Positions 10,985-22,050 of a DNA stretch of 64,000 bases are shown in pieces. Position 1 is the stretch's first letter. Each line of letters begins with the position of its first letter. The notes beneath the pieces are model-generated. The model searched no databases. It worked only from the letters and a program-made list of their open reading frames with translations, and was not told where the DNA came from. The DNA is from Paralvinella palmiformis (taxonomy: Eukaryota > Annelida > Polychaeta > Terebellida > Alvinellidae): assembly GCA_025642065.1 (NCBI GenBank), contig JAODUP010000353.1, positions 1,087,501 through 1,151,500 of the forward strand, given 5' to 3'. A program made the translations under genes and the position numbers.

Positions 10985-12530
10985 AATTACAAAACTTCTA
11001 CAGCGCTAATAATCTCGAAAGGAATTGGACAAACTCGTAGTCTGGGTACGATGCAAAGTTCATCAACTAATGATGATGAAGATGATGATGATGATGATTG
11101 ATGTTTTACGGCCACTTTTGTGCACAGGGCAGGCTAAATGGGCCGAGCGACTTCCGAAGGTAATGAGACGAAGTGAAAGACGAAACAACCTTCAGATATG
11201 CCCACGCCATGGATTCGAACACGGGTGGTAGTGATCTGTGGTCCAGCACGCTACCGCTAGACCACGGGGCGCCCTTCATCAACTAATGATCACGTGGAGT
11301 GGAAACTTGGGAAGGATAAGCGAGTCTGAAGAGGTGAGTTTTCAAATGGCGACGAACAGAAACTATGATATTTGATGACTTAACACGTCCAGTGAATGAA
11401 TTCCAAAGAGTAGGTGCAGCAACTGAAAAAGCATGTGGTTTAACCCTGGGAACAGACAACAAGTGAAAAGAAGATGATTGGAGCTATCTGGGCTCGGTTG
11501 CTAAAGAAAGCATGGCAAATAGATACGAAAGTTCTCCAGAAGAAGGAAGAGCTTGATAGGCAATAGCGGAGAGTTTGCGAATGATGCGAGATTGAACAGG
11601 GAGCCCGTGAAGAGATTTCGAAAGTGGGACAGAATGGGAAAACCGAGGAGACCGCGTAACAACCCTGGCTAAGCAGTTATGAACGCACTGCAGGCTTAGA
11701 ATATTCTTAGATGCAACGCTATAAAGAAGAGAGTTGCATTAATCAAGCCTACTGGTAAATGAGTGCCGTAACAATGGTTTTAGCGACTGAAAGATAAACA
11801 ATGGGCCGAATACGGCGAAGGTCAAGACTAGAATAGCACCAGGAGCGACATGTCAGAGAAACTCGCTATCAATTGTAACATCAACGTTACGTACAGTATA
11901 TCTGATGGTGTGACGCTATGACTAAGGATGTTCGCAGGGGAAAACAACCGAGTAAGTTTGCTGCTTTTTCTGGATGTATCTGTAATAATGACATCTGTTT
12001 TGTTGGCATTGAGCCTAAGTTTATTGTTTGTCATCCAGCCAATCATATCGCCGAGACAGTCACCGCGTTGTATAAGGGAAATATCACTGTCTGCTGTAGA
12101 TAAAGATGCGTATATACTTTGGTGTCATCTGCATATAAATGATGGTCTAATTTATGGCTGTGAATAAGTGAGCTTAGTGGTGCGGCATACAGAGTAAACA
12201 GTAGCGGTCCAAGAACAGAGGTTTGGGGAACATCGCAAAACAAAGGCACTGCCTTTGAAAAACGTTTATTTTTATTCTTATTGATTGAAACCTATTTATT
12301 AAGAATGAACGGATCCAGGTAAGTTCTGTGCCTGATATGCCATACCAATCAGAGAGGCGATCTAGAAGAACTGAATAATCAATGGTGTTAAATGCTGCAG
12401 ATAAGTCTAAAAGGGTTAGTGCTGTGACCTTTCCTGTGTCCATGTTTAGTGCTATGTCGTTATGAACTTTAAGTAGAGCGGTTTCTGTAGAGAAAAATTG
12501 TTTCTAAGCAGGCTGAAAAACAGTAGACTC
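10985..12530 (-). mobile_element. CR1/L2-type LINE, 5'-truncated and frameshifted
   Basis: Read on the minus strand from about 12530 down: an RT core with ALLKVHNDIALNMDTGKVTA, then TLLDLSAAFNTIDYSVLLD, where N replaces the first catalytic Asp region's usual D. Next come [15 protein letters not shown], the YADD box in [11 protein letters not shown] (12135-12124), and the terminal VAAPTLWNSFTGRVKSS near 11370-11440. The frame changes at least three times, so the element is dead. Its 3' UTR (about 10985-11320) is split by a SINE at 11075-11274 with a 16-bp duplication. The 3' end matches the LINE copy at 21 kb. Confidence 0.88.
11075..11274 (-). mobile_element. SINE family A, full-length copy with 16-bp TSD
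   Basis: On the minus strand: a tRNA-like head (gggcgccccgtggtctagcg, then a B box gttcgaatcc), a body with catctttcacttcgtctcat-like and ggccgtaaaacatcaatcat segments, and a tail of ATC trinucleotides. It is flanked by ttcatcaactaatgat at 11059-11074 and 11275-11290. It sits inside the 3' UTR of the LINE at 10985-12530, so it is younger than that LINE. It gives the reference structure for the other family A copies. Confidence 0.92.
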
Positions 12531-12757
12531 CTCATAGTCCAGAATAACCCGGATGTGCACTCATTGACGGTCCACTGAAGGAAGGAGAGATTTTTTCGCT
12601 GTAAATACACAACTCACACACGTGTGGTGGAAGGGGGTTTATTGAGATACGTAATTATGCATGAATAACGTTACATAACATACAAAATATTCAGCCTCAC
12701 TCAAAGATTGAATATCATTAAATGAGATAAAGTCCGAAGACCCATAGATACGAATAT

Positions 12758-13033
12758 TTAGTAGTGATAAAAAAAGTAGTAATATAAGTCAGTTGGTAAG
12801 CAGCTTGTGAAACGTTCAAGCATCTGAAATCCTGTATATGATGATGGGTTCAGATAACGTTGATATGCTTCTGATTGCCAGTCCCCCATAATACGTATCA
12901 TGTCGGATGGAAGGCCAGAGGCAAAAGCCGAAGTGGCACCACCTCGCCGGAAGCTATGACCTGAGTACTGCTGGACTATCCATGCCAAGCGCCGACAATA
13001 TTCCATGGAGCCGTGTCTCAAATTCTCGCTGAG

Positions 13034-13064
<31 letters not shown>

Positions 13065-13237
13065 TACCCACGCGGGGTAGGAAACGAGAACAGGGGGGGG
13101 TCAGTGGGTTCACCGTTACTGTTTAATTGAAGCGGATTGGTTACAGCTGTAACTGGGCACAGTGGATGATCCGTTAAAAGTGGCAAAAACACCTTGAAGT
13201 CACGTTCTCGGTACTGAATCGTCTTTGACCACAACAC
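12758..13237 (-). pseudogene. DIRS-like tyrosine recombinase, catalytic C-terminal part
   Basis: The translation includes HPLCPVTAVTNPLQLNSNGE and, near its end, GHSFRRGGATSAFASGLPSD followed by MIRIMGDWQSEAYQRYL. The H-x-x-R pair, the W of G-D-W and the terminal Y give the tyrosine recombinase catalytic set (box II). A (TA)n run at 13033-13062 inserts an I-Y-I-Y stretch between the two halves without breaking this frame. The upstream link to the core-binding domain is lost to frame changes. Confidence 0.88.
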
Positions 13238-13497
13238 TGTTAGGCTATATCCATATGGTGTGATGCATAAACTGTTTTTTGCTTAAATGCTTTAGCTTGT
13301 TGTAGCTGGAGCCTGATGTTGGTAACAGGTTGGATTTACGTAACATAGAAGGCCACAAGGCATGCTGCCCAGAATACGATATCCCTGGGTTCATTTAGTT
13401 TTAACTGACTCTTCACCCGGAGCAGGCAGGACGTGTGGTGTCATCGCCAGCTTCCGTTTTCCTGATGAACCTTTATCCCCTTTGATCCCCTTCAATT

Positions 13498-13839
13498 CTA
13501 ACTGCACCTGCCAATTGGTAGTGAGTGGGTTTGGGAGCCCCGATTCCACATGAAGAAGATGTTTAGATATTTACCAATCGAACAGTAAGACAGCTTGGAG
13601 GCCAGATACGCTATATACCGACACAAACACTGTGTGGTAACTGGCATAGGTACTTGATTAGTTAATTCACAATAATCCATATATATTGTGAGGTGAGTTC
13701 TGTATGACTGTTTTGTGTTTAAGGTAAAAGTCAAGGATCTATACTGGTTCACAGCTGCATCCAGATCGCGTATTAACGCATCAGGTGAGAGTGCTGTAAG
13801 AACAATTGGCACCATGAGTGATATGACATATGTCGACAT
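13498..13839 (-). pseudogene. DIRS-like tyrosine recombinase, N-terminal core-binding domain
   Basis: The 113-codon frame contains YRSLTFTLNTKQSYRTHLTI then YMDYC and CRYIAYLASKLSYCSIGKYL. This matches the helical SAM-like core-binding domain that precedes the catalytic domain ('T-x-x-x-Y-x-x-x-x-x-x-F-x-x-x-C' and 'Y-x-x-x-L'). The following catalytic half lies at 12758-13237 after a gap with stops. Confidence 0.8.
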
Positions 13840-13879
13840 AAGCTAAGCCAAGTAGTGCGTGCTGACTGGGGAACATAAC

Positions 13880-15125
13880 CCAATAATACTGATATCCAAT
13901 GGAGGAAATGACCTTTGTTGTGAAGGCGGGACGCCGAATCTGCGTAGATATTGAGTGATCCGGCTATGTGGGTGCTGCTCATTGTAAGGTTAAACATACT
14001 GCCCAGCCAGTACACATTACGCAAGTGAGACATCACTAGAGGATCTTTGCTGATGCCTTTATTAATTGCTGCGCGTGTTGTTATGTTATCCGCGTAGATG
14101 ATGACATGCCGGCCTTGTCATGATGGTGCCCAACGATAAATAGCCAGTATCACAGCCATTGTTTCTTTCACATTTCTATGTGGTCTTGCTATACTTGGCA
14201 TATCTATCCGCCAGTTAACATACCCCCAGTCCTCACTGGTCATCACGCCCCCACCTTGGTCACGTGGTATTTACCTGCTGTTGAAGGCTTGTAGTAAGTA
14301 TAGCCAGAATGTGATATCCTCTCTGAAGGCATCAGTGAGATGGATTTTGTGATCGGCTTTCTTGAGTGGACGGAGGAGATCCAACACACGTTGCAGGTAA
14401 ACTCTACCTCCGTTAACAAAGTGTGCCGCCCAAGAGAGTCTTCCCGCGAGTTGCTGCAGCTGCCTACATGATGTTCTCATCTTCGTTTTGTACCCCCCCC
14501 CAGAAGGGTGCTTAGGCTGGTTACTTTGTCTTCTGGCGTAAATGACTCACTGTCAATCATTATTCCGATGAATGTTAAGGACCACGTTGGACCTGCCGTT
14601 TTCTCCCAGGCTATGCTAAAGCCTAAGAGGCGTGGTAATGTGATCAGTGTGTTGAGCCCTTTCATGCAATCCAAGTAGTTATCTGATATCACCAGATAAT
14701 CATTTAAATACACAACAATTTTACATCCTCGTCTTTGTATCATGCGTGCTATCGCTTGTGATAGTCTGTGGAAGATTCCCACTGATAATCTTGCATCGAA
14801 TGGTAACCGACTGTCATAGATGTATGTGTGTTGTGAGTGACCTGAAAATGTCCATTTCAAGCCAGTACATTGGTGTCGTGATGGATGTGTAGCCAGGCTG
14901 CGGTATGCACTTTTAAGATCCAGCTTTGCCATCTAGCATCCTGGAGTCATAAGCTGTGTTGCACTATTAACGGACTGAAATTTGATATCCGTTTTTGTGG
15001 ACACATAGTCATTCAAACCGTGGCCTTCTGGTTTTGAAGCATCGTGGATTAACCGTACATGGAAACCGTCACTCTTCTGGATAGCACCAATTGCAGTGAC
15101 GATTGTTGGTTTGGTTGGGTTGAAG
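13880..15125 (-). pseudogene. DIRS-like reverse transcriptase and RNase H
   Basis: The frame starting near 15120 reads IVTAIGAIQKSDGFHVRLIH then DASKPEGHGLNDYV, the N-terminal RT fingers of DIRS elements. A TAG stop follows before MAKLDLKSAYRSLATHPS (14932 on). The catalytic box reads VVYLNDYLVIS: the usual Y-L-D-D is Y-L-N-D, so one metal-binding Asp is lost. Then LQQLAGRLSWAAHFVNGGR (14420-14480 region), the thumb/connection motif, and STHIAGSLNIYADSASR near 13990, the RNase H end motif. Stops between these blocks show inactivity. Confidence 0.87.
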
Positions 15126-15449
15126 TAATCACATACCGACCCTCGCGGATCTCCTCTCGAACCTGATTTACAACTTGTTCGTGGTGCTGCGATGTTGCCG
15201 ATTTATAATTGTGCATTTCCGCTGTATTCAGTTGGGCATTCTTATCCATGATATAAAACCCATGTTCTACGCCCTCTAATAGAAATTTTCTATCAATATC
15301 ATCACATAGTTCATTGGTCCATGTATCCAGATCTAAAGTTGTTGGCTTGGATTGTGGTTGTGGCAGCTGTGGCGGCGGTTGGCCTATGCCTGGCATAGGC
15401 GATGTTAGCCGTTCTTTGAGTGTGCTATCTTTGAGTGAGCCTCTTCATA

Positions 15450-16200
15450 GCCTGAGGCTAGGCATCGATGCTCAAATTTGCATCCTTCTGCCTTATTGAG
15501 TAGGCCACACACACGTGGTTCCCTGTATGATTTCTCTTGGGAGCTTTGATTATTTCCTTATGTGGCCTGGTGGCCTTTACACTCACAGATCCTGTCACTG
15601 CTGTTGACGCCACCCGAGGTTTCAGATTCACAGCTGTCAAATGAAGGATGTCGCTCCCCCACCCAAATCCGTGTTGTGCTTGTAGTTGACGGTAAATCCT
15701 ATCGAATTCCATAACACTAGGCCAGAGATGGCCTTCCGCCATTTCACTAATCTTGACCGTATCGGCTATGTAGTCAAAATGGCACCCCTCTGTAGTCGAC
15801 CCTGTATCAGCAGCTCCATCATGATTCGTAGGTGAGCAGTCACTCATTGCATGGACTTTACATTTTCGAACTGGATTTTTGTGGTCTCGCCTTCACACAT
15901 TTTTGTATCCCTATTACCCGAGAGAAGTTTCTCAACCTCTTGCCCCGTGGCATTGATATAATCCGTGATGTCCAGATGTTTTGCTTTCTGTTTTTTGGGC
16001 AGCAGATAGTTGAGGGGACTAGATCAGCACGCTCACCTGATCCTGCATTATCATGATTGTGTCGTGTTGACTGCTCTGGTGTTGATCCTCCTGCTCCAAA
16101 CCCCAGTAATGTCGCCAGATTAGAGCTGACGTTTTGGTAGTGGTTGGTGGGGGTAGTTGGTGGTGGTTGTAGGGTTCGACCCACTTGTATCATGTTTCCC
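15450..16200 (-). pseudogene. DIRS-like gag-region relic
   Basis: Two overlapping frames (15858-16262 and 15458-15847) read continuously in sense with the RT downstream. They include NLATLLGFGAGGS, MAEGHLWPSVMEFDRIYRQL and HGFGWGSDILHL. Position upstream of the RT, and the 'Y-R-x-L-Q-x-x-H-G-F-x-W-G' pattern, suggest the gag-like ORF of a DIRS-type element. The identification rests mostly on order. Confidence 0.6.
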
Positions 16201-16549
16201 ATCATATAATAATAATAATAATAATGTATATTTAATAAAGCGCCCTTACTAGCAGGAGCCATTCAAAGGTGCTGTACAAATAATATGTAATATAATAACA
16301 CCCCAAATAATATGTCTGTAAAAACCCTGTAATGATTTAAATCCGCCATAAATTGTTATAATAGTGACGAGTAGGCCATAGTATTGATTGGATTTGTATG
16401 TTGATGATGTATTTGACCCTCCAGCAAATATCACCAGTTCCAGTTATGTCCAGTTTGTACTATGGCATTCAAGATTAGCTCTAATCTGCTTGTCATAAAT
16501 AACATTTAAGAACGTTATTACTACAATGGTTAGAATAGCAGACATTAGG

Positions 16550-16670
<121 letters not shown>

Positions 16671-16947
16671 ACAGACGTACGCACGCACCCAAACACACAC
16701 ACGGACGAGAAACTAGGAAGTGACACAACCCCTATGCAACTGGCTGCTTAAGACACAATCTGAACGTTTTTGGTCATAGCATGATGGCGCTATGACGCTT
16801 TCACCTTATCATTACGTTCCTCAGGAAGAAAGGTTATCTGGAGAAGAGACATCGTGTATCTTAATATAATTCTGATAATAATAATACTAATTATACTGAT
16901 TTTATTTTAGTAGAAACCGTTGTATTAAAAATAGACAAATAAACTAG

Positions 16948-17240
16948 TACCGCCTCTACGGCCTAGTGTATAAGAGCGTGGTATTTTCTTACTGGTGGTC
17001 ATGCTGTGAGGGAGGCCGGAGGTTCGAATCCCGGCGTGGCACTATAATAGGAGGAGTTTATCATCCAACCAGGTAACTGGCAAGATTATGCCATCTATTG
17101 TAAATTGTAAATTTATTTTAGAAATAGTCCTCGTGCTGAAGCAGTCTATTGCAGACCATATGCGTCTCCCTCATTTGAGGTAGTTAAGCAGCGTAAAATA
17201 CCTGTCATTTCGATTATAATAGTAGACGTGAAACTGTGAA
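16948..17240 (+). mobile_element. SINE family D, copy 1
   Basis: A tRNA-like head (cggcctagtgtataagagcg, then B box ggttcgaatcccgg at about 17020-17035) is followed by a body with ccaaccaggtaactggcaag, ctattgtaaat and a 3' end aaatacctgtcatttcgatt. The same order occurs at 39.0-39.3 kb. I find no clear target-site duplication. Confidence 0.75.
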
Positions 17241-17254
17241 ATGTTATTGAATAT

Positions 17255-17400
17255 CGCCACTTTTGTGCACAGGATGAGCCAAAAATGCCCAGGGGCCTCT
17301 AAAGACTTTTAAAGGAAGTACAAGCTCAACTATCCCTCAGACACAAGGATTTGAAATCAGGTGGGAAAGGTATATGACTTGTTAGACAAAGGATATTAAT
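17255..17400 (-). mobile_element. SINE family A fragment
   Basis: The segment gccacttttgtgcacaggat and gagccaaaaatg matches, in reverse, the body end of family A (atttagcc...gtgcacaaaagtggc). The rest is diverged, with a stretch caaggatttgaaatcaggtg resembling a decayed head. Confidence 0.5.
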
Positions 17401-17989
17401 AATAAAAATAAGGGTATTAGACCGTGTTTGAAAGTTATTAATATTTCTTACCGAAGAATGGATAGATACCAGGAGATTAAAGTAGCTTAGTTCGGAGATT
17501 AAGGTAGCTTATTTCAGCTATACAAGGAAAGGTGAATGAACTGCAATTGGCCAATCACAAAATCAAACACGATGACGCCAACTAACGCACAATAACATTA
17601 GCTTATTTCAAGTAGGTCAGGACACACACTGTTGACAAAATAATGGCAATGAAAAGGGATGAACTGGAGTTTATCAATCACAACATACATGCTTTTAACC
17701 AGCCCTTCCCCGGGAAAAAATTTAAAAATGTATTTTGGAATACATCCCAAACCCTTTGTTGGGTCATCCCTAAAATTTAAATTCGGGGTTCTGATGAGTT
17801 TCATCCGGGTTTTTAAAAAAATCCAAAAATTCTTCTGTGAAGAACTATTTAAAAAAATTCATCAATAAATTTTGTTGGTTCATCCCATAATGTTTGGTCC
17901 CTTTTAAACAAATTTGGCCAAAATCCTTCTTAGTTAAGAAAAAATAAGTGCACTAAAAAATGTCCTTAATTGGGCCCAAAAAGTCCTAC

Positions 17990-18115
17990 GTAAAAAACCG
18001 GTAAAATGTCCCATTTGAAAATGTCCTTTGCCAAAACTTCCCTTTTGCAAAACATCACTTGGCCAAAACATCACTTGGCCAAAACGTCACTTGGCCAAAA
18101 AGTCGGCCAACGTAA
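17990..18115. repeat. 16-17 bp tandem repeat of catcacttggccaaaa
   Basis: At least four direct copies of a unit ending in cttggccaaaa, preceded by looser versions back to about 17990. The unit resembles in style the 15-bp satellite ends of the hAT-like element at 29.6 kb, but I find no inverted partner. Confidence 0.7.
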
Positions 18116-18119
18116 CATA

Positions 18120-19280
18120 ACAATATAAAACGTTAAATGTTATTTAGAATCAAGTTTACAAATATAAGAACACAACATTCATGAGCACACTATTGTTCGA
18201 TATATACATACTAATATATTGGTTAGTGTTATAAATAGAATTTACTGTCGTATAAGTGCAACATACATCAAATCAACACCAACCATTTAAAATAATATTT
18301 AAAAAAAAGGCATATTTGGTCAATGAAATAATGCTCAAATAGTCTAAATAGGATAATTACCTAGTAAATAGCTTTATTAAATAATATTGTAAATATAGGT
18401 AGGTTATTTGTTTATTTCCAGCAATAATGATAATTATTTATGATTAAGCAGGTAATTTGATATTTTTAAACCCTTTTCTTATTAAGACATCCGAAACTAA
18501 ATAATGTTCATATAGAGAAAGGTTGTCTATGACTACCTGTAATATCATTATATAACTCGCTGGTGTGCACGTACAGCTAAACGATAGACATCGAAAATTT
18601 GAGGCTAACGTTCACAGATATCAATTAGTTTCTGTAAACATTCATTTTAAACGTGATGTTACTGCATTAGTTTTATTATATAACGATGAATTTGTATAAT
18701 TATTAACCGATTTATGTAAATTCTTGGCTAGAATATTATATTACTGTGTAATAAATTACACTTTAGGTGATGATATGGCAATATTTTAAATAATTATATT
18801 TGTCAGACCAACCAGGTTATGACCTGTGCCATTTGCTTTACTAAATAATATGATATTTAGGTGGATATTAATGATGTTTAATAATAATAATCGGAGTCTA
18901 TTAGCCAAAACCTGGGACTGATATTTAAGATAAATGTTTATGACAGATGTTGACAACTGTGAAAGATGAAACATCCTTCAGACATGCACAACTAAAAATA
19001 ACATTATACATATTAATCAAACATAATAATCACTCTATATTATATTTTATCACCGTGTAGTATTAATTATTTAATAACATGTACACTTTCAGAATTGAAA
19101 ATATATAACAACTTAATTCTGTTTATTGTAATCGTTATTATTAGGTACGAAAAATTAAATACCGCATAATTCATATATATAACGATAATAAAACATCACA
19201 ATACGGATAATTACTTATATGATCAAAGCATTTACTTATTAACAAGAATTACATATAATATGTATAAGGAGTTTTTAGTT
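18120..19280. other. AT-rich DNA, nothing recognised
   Basis: Strongly AT-rich with no open frame above 62 codons. A short family A SINE remnant (gaaagatgaaacatccttca, minus strand) sits at 18959-18985. Confidence 0.6.
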
Positions 19281-19283
19281 ATG

Positions 19284-19385
19284 AATGTCTGAAGGGTGTT
19301 TCATCTTTCATTTCAGTCTTTCCGTCGATTCAGTCTACTTTCAGGGCGCAAGGTGGCCGTAAGACATCAAACAAAGGGCATCACT
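19284..19385 (+). mobile_element. SINE family A body fragment
   Basis: The segments tgtctgaagggtgtttcatc and ggtggccgtaagacatcaaa match the start and end of the family A body with a diverged middle. The head and tail are missing. Confidence 0.6.
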
Positions 19386-19654
19386 TGTTTGTTAGTTCGG
19401 CCGTTGTTGTGTTATGATAATTTCGTTTGTTTTGATGTTTGAGATGTGATGTATAATTCTACATGTAATCGGTTCAGTATCTATTTAAACCAAGCAATAG
19501 TCGTATCTAACCCGAGATTTGTCAACAGATGGATGTTGATAAGGATGTATACATATATTCTTCGCTGTAATGGCGGAGAATGTCCGTTCAGACTAGTTTT
19601 ACAAGAACTGATGATCCACCTACTTGGTACAACGGCACTGGTGTCATTCTTCTA

Positions 19655-19795
19655 GTACTTAACATGGCCAAACCGGTAGCGCGTTTGGCCACACACCTCC
19701 GGCATATGGGTTCGAACCTCGGCCAGGCTACATTTGAAGAAGACTTCATCTTTCGCCTCGCTCTCATTACGTTTGAAGGTAGGTCATTATTATTG
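19655..19795 (+). mobile_element. SINE family A fragment (head and start of body)
   Basis: A tRNA-like head with accggtagcgcgtttggcca and a B box gggttcgaacctcgg is followed by cttcatctttcgcctcgctc, the family A body. The copy ends after ggtaggtcattatt. Confidence 0.6.
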
Positions 19796-20107
19796 TTCTT
19801 CACATGTTTATATGGTGATGTACTGTTGTATCTATTTCAGTATACGACTGGATCTATTGGTCGTTTCCCTAAAACACAAATCAAAGATTATTGCAACAAA
19901 ATTAGTGACATTAATGTGTTAACTGTTGATGTTTCGTCTGAGATTTGGTGAAACAAATTAATATTCTATTAGTCAATTAAATTTGCGATTTTTGTATTGG
20001 CTTGTAGTGATTCGGTCATTGCATACATCGAAATATATAGCTATAAGGAAAAACAAAAACCCTAGGAAAATATATTTTTTGGGCCCCTTTAAAGGACACA
20101 AGGCCCC

Positions 20108-20182
20108 CGGAAAGAAGTTAAGTCAAAGATGAAACACTCCTCAGATATGCCTAATGCGAGATTCGAACTCGGGTGGTAGGAT
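20108..20182 (-). mobile_element. SINE family A fragment
   Basis: Reverse-oriented pieces: gtcaaagatgaaacactcct, agatatgcct and gagattcgaactcgggtggt, which are the body start and B box of family A. Confidence 0.6.
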
Positions 20183-20199
20183 CAGTTATAAGGATACAA

Positions 20200-20364
20200 G
20201 TAACCAAAACAATACAGCATCTAAACCGGTCTAGTCGATCTATGAATTTCCTTATAAATGAGCTTACTATAGAAACAAGCGAAGGATTGGCTCGACTGGC
20301 AGCAAGCTTTGAACAAAGTCACGGTTTTATTATACACGAGCTCGATTTAATAATGTGTTTTTAA
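20200..20364 (+). pseudogene. Possible histone H2B-like relic
   Basis: The frame reads KTIQHLNRSSRSMNFLINEL followed by TIETSEGLARLAASFEQSHG. This can be aligned by eye with the H2B segment from the 'K-Q-V-H-P-D-T-G-I-S-S-K-A-M' region through 'N-S-F-V-N-D' and 'E-A-S-R-L-A-H-Y', with one or two gaps. The N terminus and the C-terminal helix are absent, and the match is weak. It could be chance similarity in an AT-rich frame of 63 codons. No neighbouring histone genes are present. Confidence 0.3.
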
Positions 20365-20959
20365 ATTCTTGTTGTGTCAGAAGTTATTTCTTAAAGTTTT
20401 AATATATTATACAATATTAAATTTTAATCAGCTGCCAAAAGAAGTCAAAATATCAGGCCTAAGTTTGATAGTTGCCTCAACAACTGAGCTTACTAACATA
20501 TTCCTTGATATAACACTCTCTTTATTATAACATATTGACACCTTTGTGATACATATTCTGTCAATAAATTCAAATATATCAAACGAATACGCTAATGAGA
20601 TTATGTTAAACTTTGTGGATTTTTTAGATATGATATAACTTTATATTAAATTTTAAAAAAAAACCTCAGTCGCGTTGTACTTGATAAGATGATGTCTTTC
20701 AGTATATAGAACCATTAACATTAAAGAAGTGAAACATTGATTCTTTGAACACTACTCCGCTTTGTCTGCAACTTCATTATTGTTTTCGGATGACACAGAT
20801 ACCTCTAATAAAACGCATTTTCTGGATTAAAGAAAATTCCAGTTAAACAGAAACTAATCTCCAAATTCAATAAGGATGCAACCTTTTCAAATCCTTTGTA
20901 AATTAGCGCTCGTCTAGAAAAAAATGTTTCCGGTATATAGATCTACTACCATCAAAGTT

Positions 20960-21480
20960 TTCCACCTTCATCTGGTTTTCACTTGTTGTCTATTCCGAGC
21001 TTTAAAACTCATACATGGACTCGTCCTTTTTCAGTTGCTGTCCCTACTCTTTGGAATTCACTCTCTGAACGTGTTAAGTCGTCAAATATGATAGTTTCTT
21101 TCCGTCGCCATTTAAAAACTCACCTTTTCAGATTCGCTTGTCCTTCCTAGGCTTCCACACCATCTGATCATTGTTAATGAACTTGGCATTGCACCTGGAC
21201 TATGAGTTTGCCCAACACCTGTACAGGGTGCGCCTGGACTATGAGTTTGCCCAACACCTGTACAGGGTGCGCCTGGACTATGAGTTTGCCCAACACCTGT
21301 ACAGGGTGCGCCTGGACTATGAGTTTGCCCAACACCTGTACAGGGTGCGCCTGGACTATGAGTTTTCCCAACGCCTGTACAGGGTGCACCTGGACTATGA
21401 GTTTGCCCAACACCTGTACAGGGTGCGCCACTCAGCTGGATTAGTTTCGAGGATATTGGCGCAATAGAAGTTTTGTAAAT
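20960..21480 (+). mobile_element. CR1/L2-type LINE 3' end containing an expanded minisatellite
   Basis: The coding part ends RPFSVAVPTLWNSLSERVKS then FRRHLKTHLFRFACPS and a stop near 21150, the C terminus of ORF2. The 3' UTR (gatcattgttaatgaacttg ... ggcgcaatagaagttttgta) matches the minus-strand LINE at 11 kb, except that a 39-bp satellite replaces the single-copy segment found there. Confidence 0.85.
21189..21422. repeat. 39-bp minisatellite, 6 copies
   Basis: Six tandem units of 39 bp (gcgcctggactatgagtttg then cccaacacctgtacagggt) with only a few substitutions; the fifth has ttttcccaacg. Because 39 is a multiple of three and the unit lacks stops in several frames, it yields repeated 13-residue 'proteins' on both strands. 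I regard these as artefacts. Confidence 0.95.
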
Positions 21481-21525
21481 ATTATTATTAATTATTATAA
21501 TATGTGTAATGAGTTTCTTAACCAT

Positions 21526-21527
21526 AA

Positions 21528-21570
<43 letters not shown>

Positions 21571-21735
21571 TATAAATAACAATACAACTAATGCAAAGGT
21601 ATTAAATTAAATGGTTGAAAAACAAAAGGGTGTGTACTAGTAATATTAGCGTTAAAATTAACAACATCATCATCATCATCATCATCATCATTATCAATCA
21701 TTATCAACAAAAATCAACAACAACAACAACAACAA
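21526..21735. repeat. AAT, CAT and AAC trinucleotide runs
   Basis: An AAT run at about 21526-21572, an ATC run at about 21664-21690 and a CAA run at about 21715-21737, with plain AT-rich DNA between. Confidence 0.85.
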
Positions 21736-21994
21736 AACAATCATAATAATGAGCCTGCCACATAATCAAATATTAGGTCTAAAATATATCTCGCACTCAG
21801 TGCGTGCGTGTGTTTGCGTGATTGCGTGGGCACGTGAGTGTGCTCGTGCGTGCGGTTAGCTCATTATGTACCAACAGGTGAAATCACGGCATCAGATATT
21901 CCAGTAACGTTTTGTATAAATCGATAAAGCTGCTGACGTTAAAGGGTGGAGACGTACTAGAGGAAAATCTGTCCGAAAGCTGAAAAACAGAAAC

Positions 21995-22000
21995 AGGTAG

Positions 22001-22050
<50 letters not shown>

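Larger units (their letters stand above)
12640..16200 (-). mobile_element. Decayed DIRS-like (tyrosine recombinase) retrotransposon
   Basis: Read on the minus strand, the order is gag-like (16200-15450), reverse transcriptase (about 15120-14480), RNase H (to about 13900) and tyrosine recombinase (13840-12760). RT-RNaseH-YR without an aspartic protease or DDE integrase is the DIRS/Ngaro plan. In the known family, integration is by the recombinase, so no target-site duplication is expected. Stops, frameshifts and a TA microsatellite inside the recombinase show it is inactive. I could not define the terminal repeats; the outer bounds are approximate, and the right end could lie anywhere from 15.9 to 16.4 kb. 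Confidence 0.85.

Noticed and set aside
21112..21582. Repeat protein of 13-residue units on both strands
   Set aside because: The 39-bp unit length preserves frame by arithmetic. It lies in a LINE 3' UTR, with no start context or splice sites.
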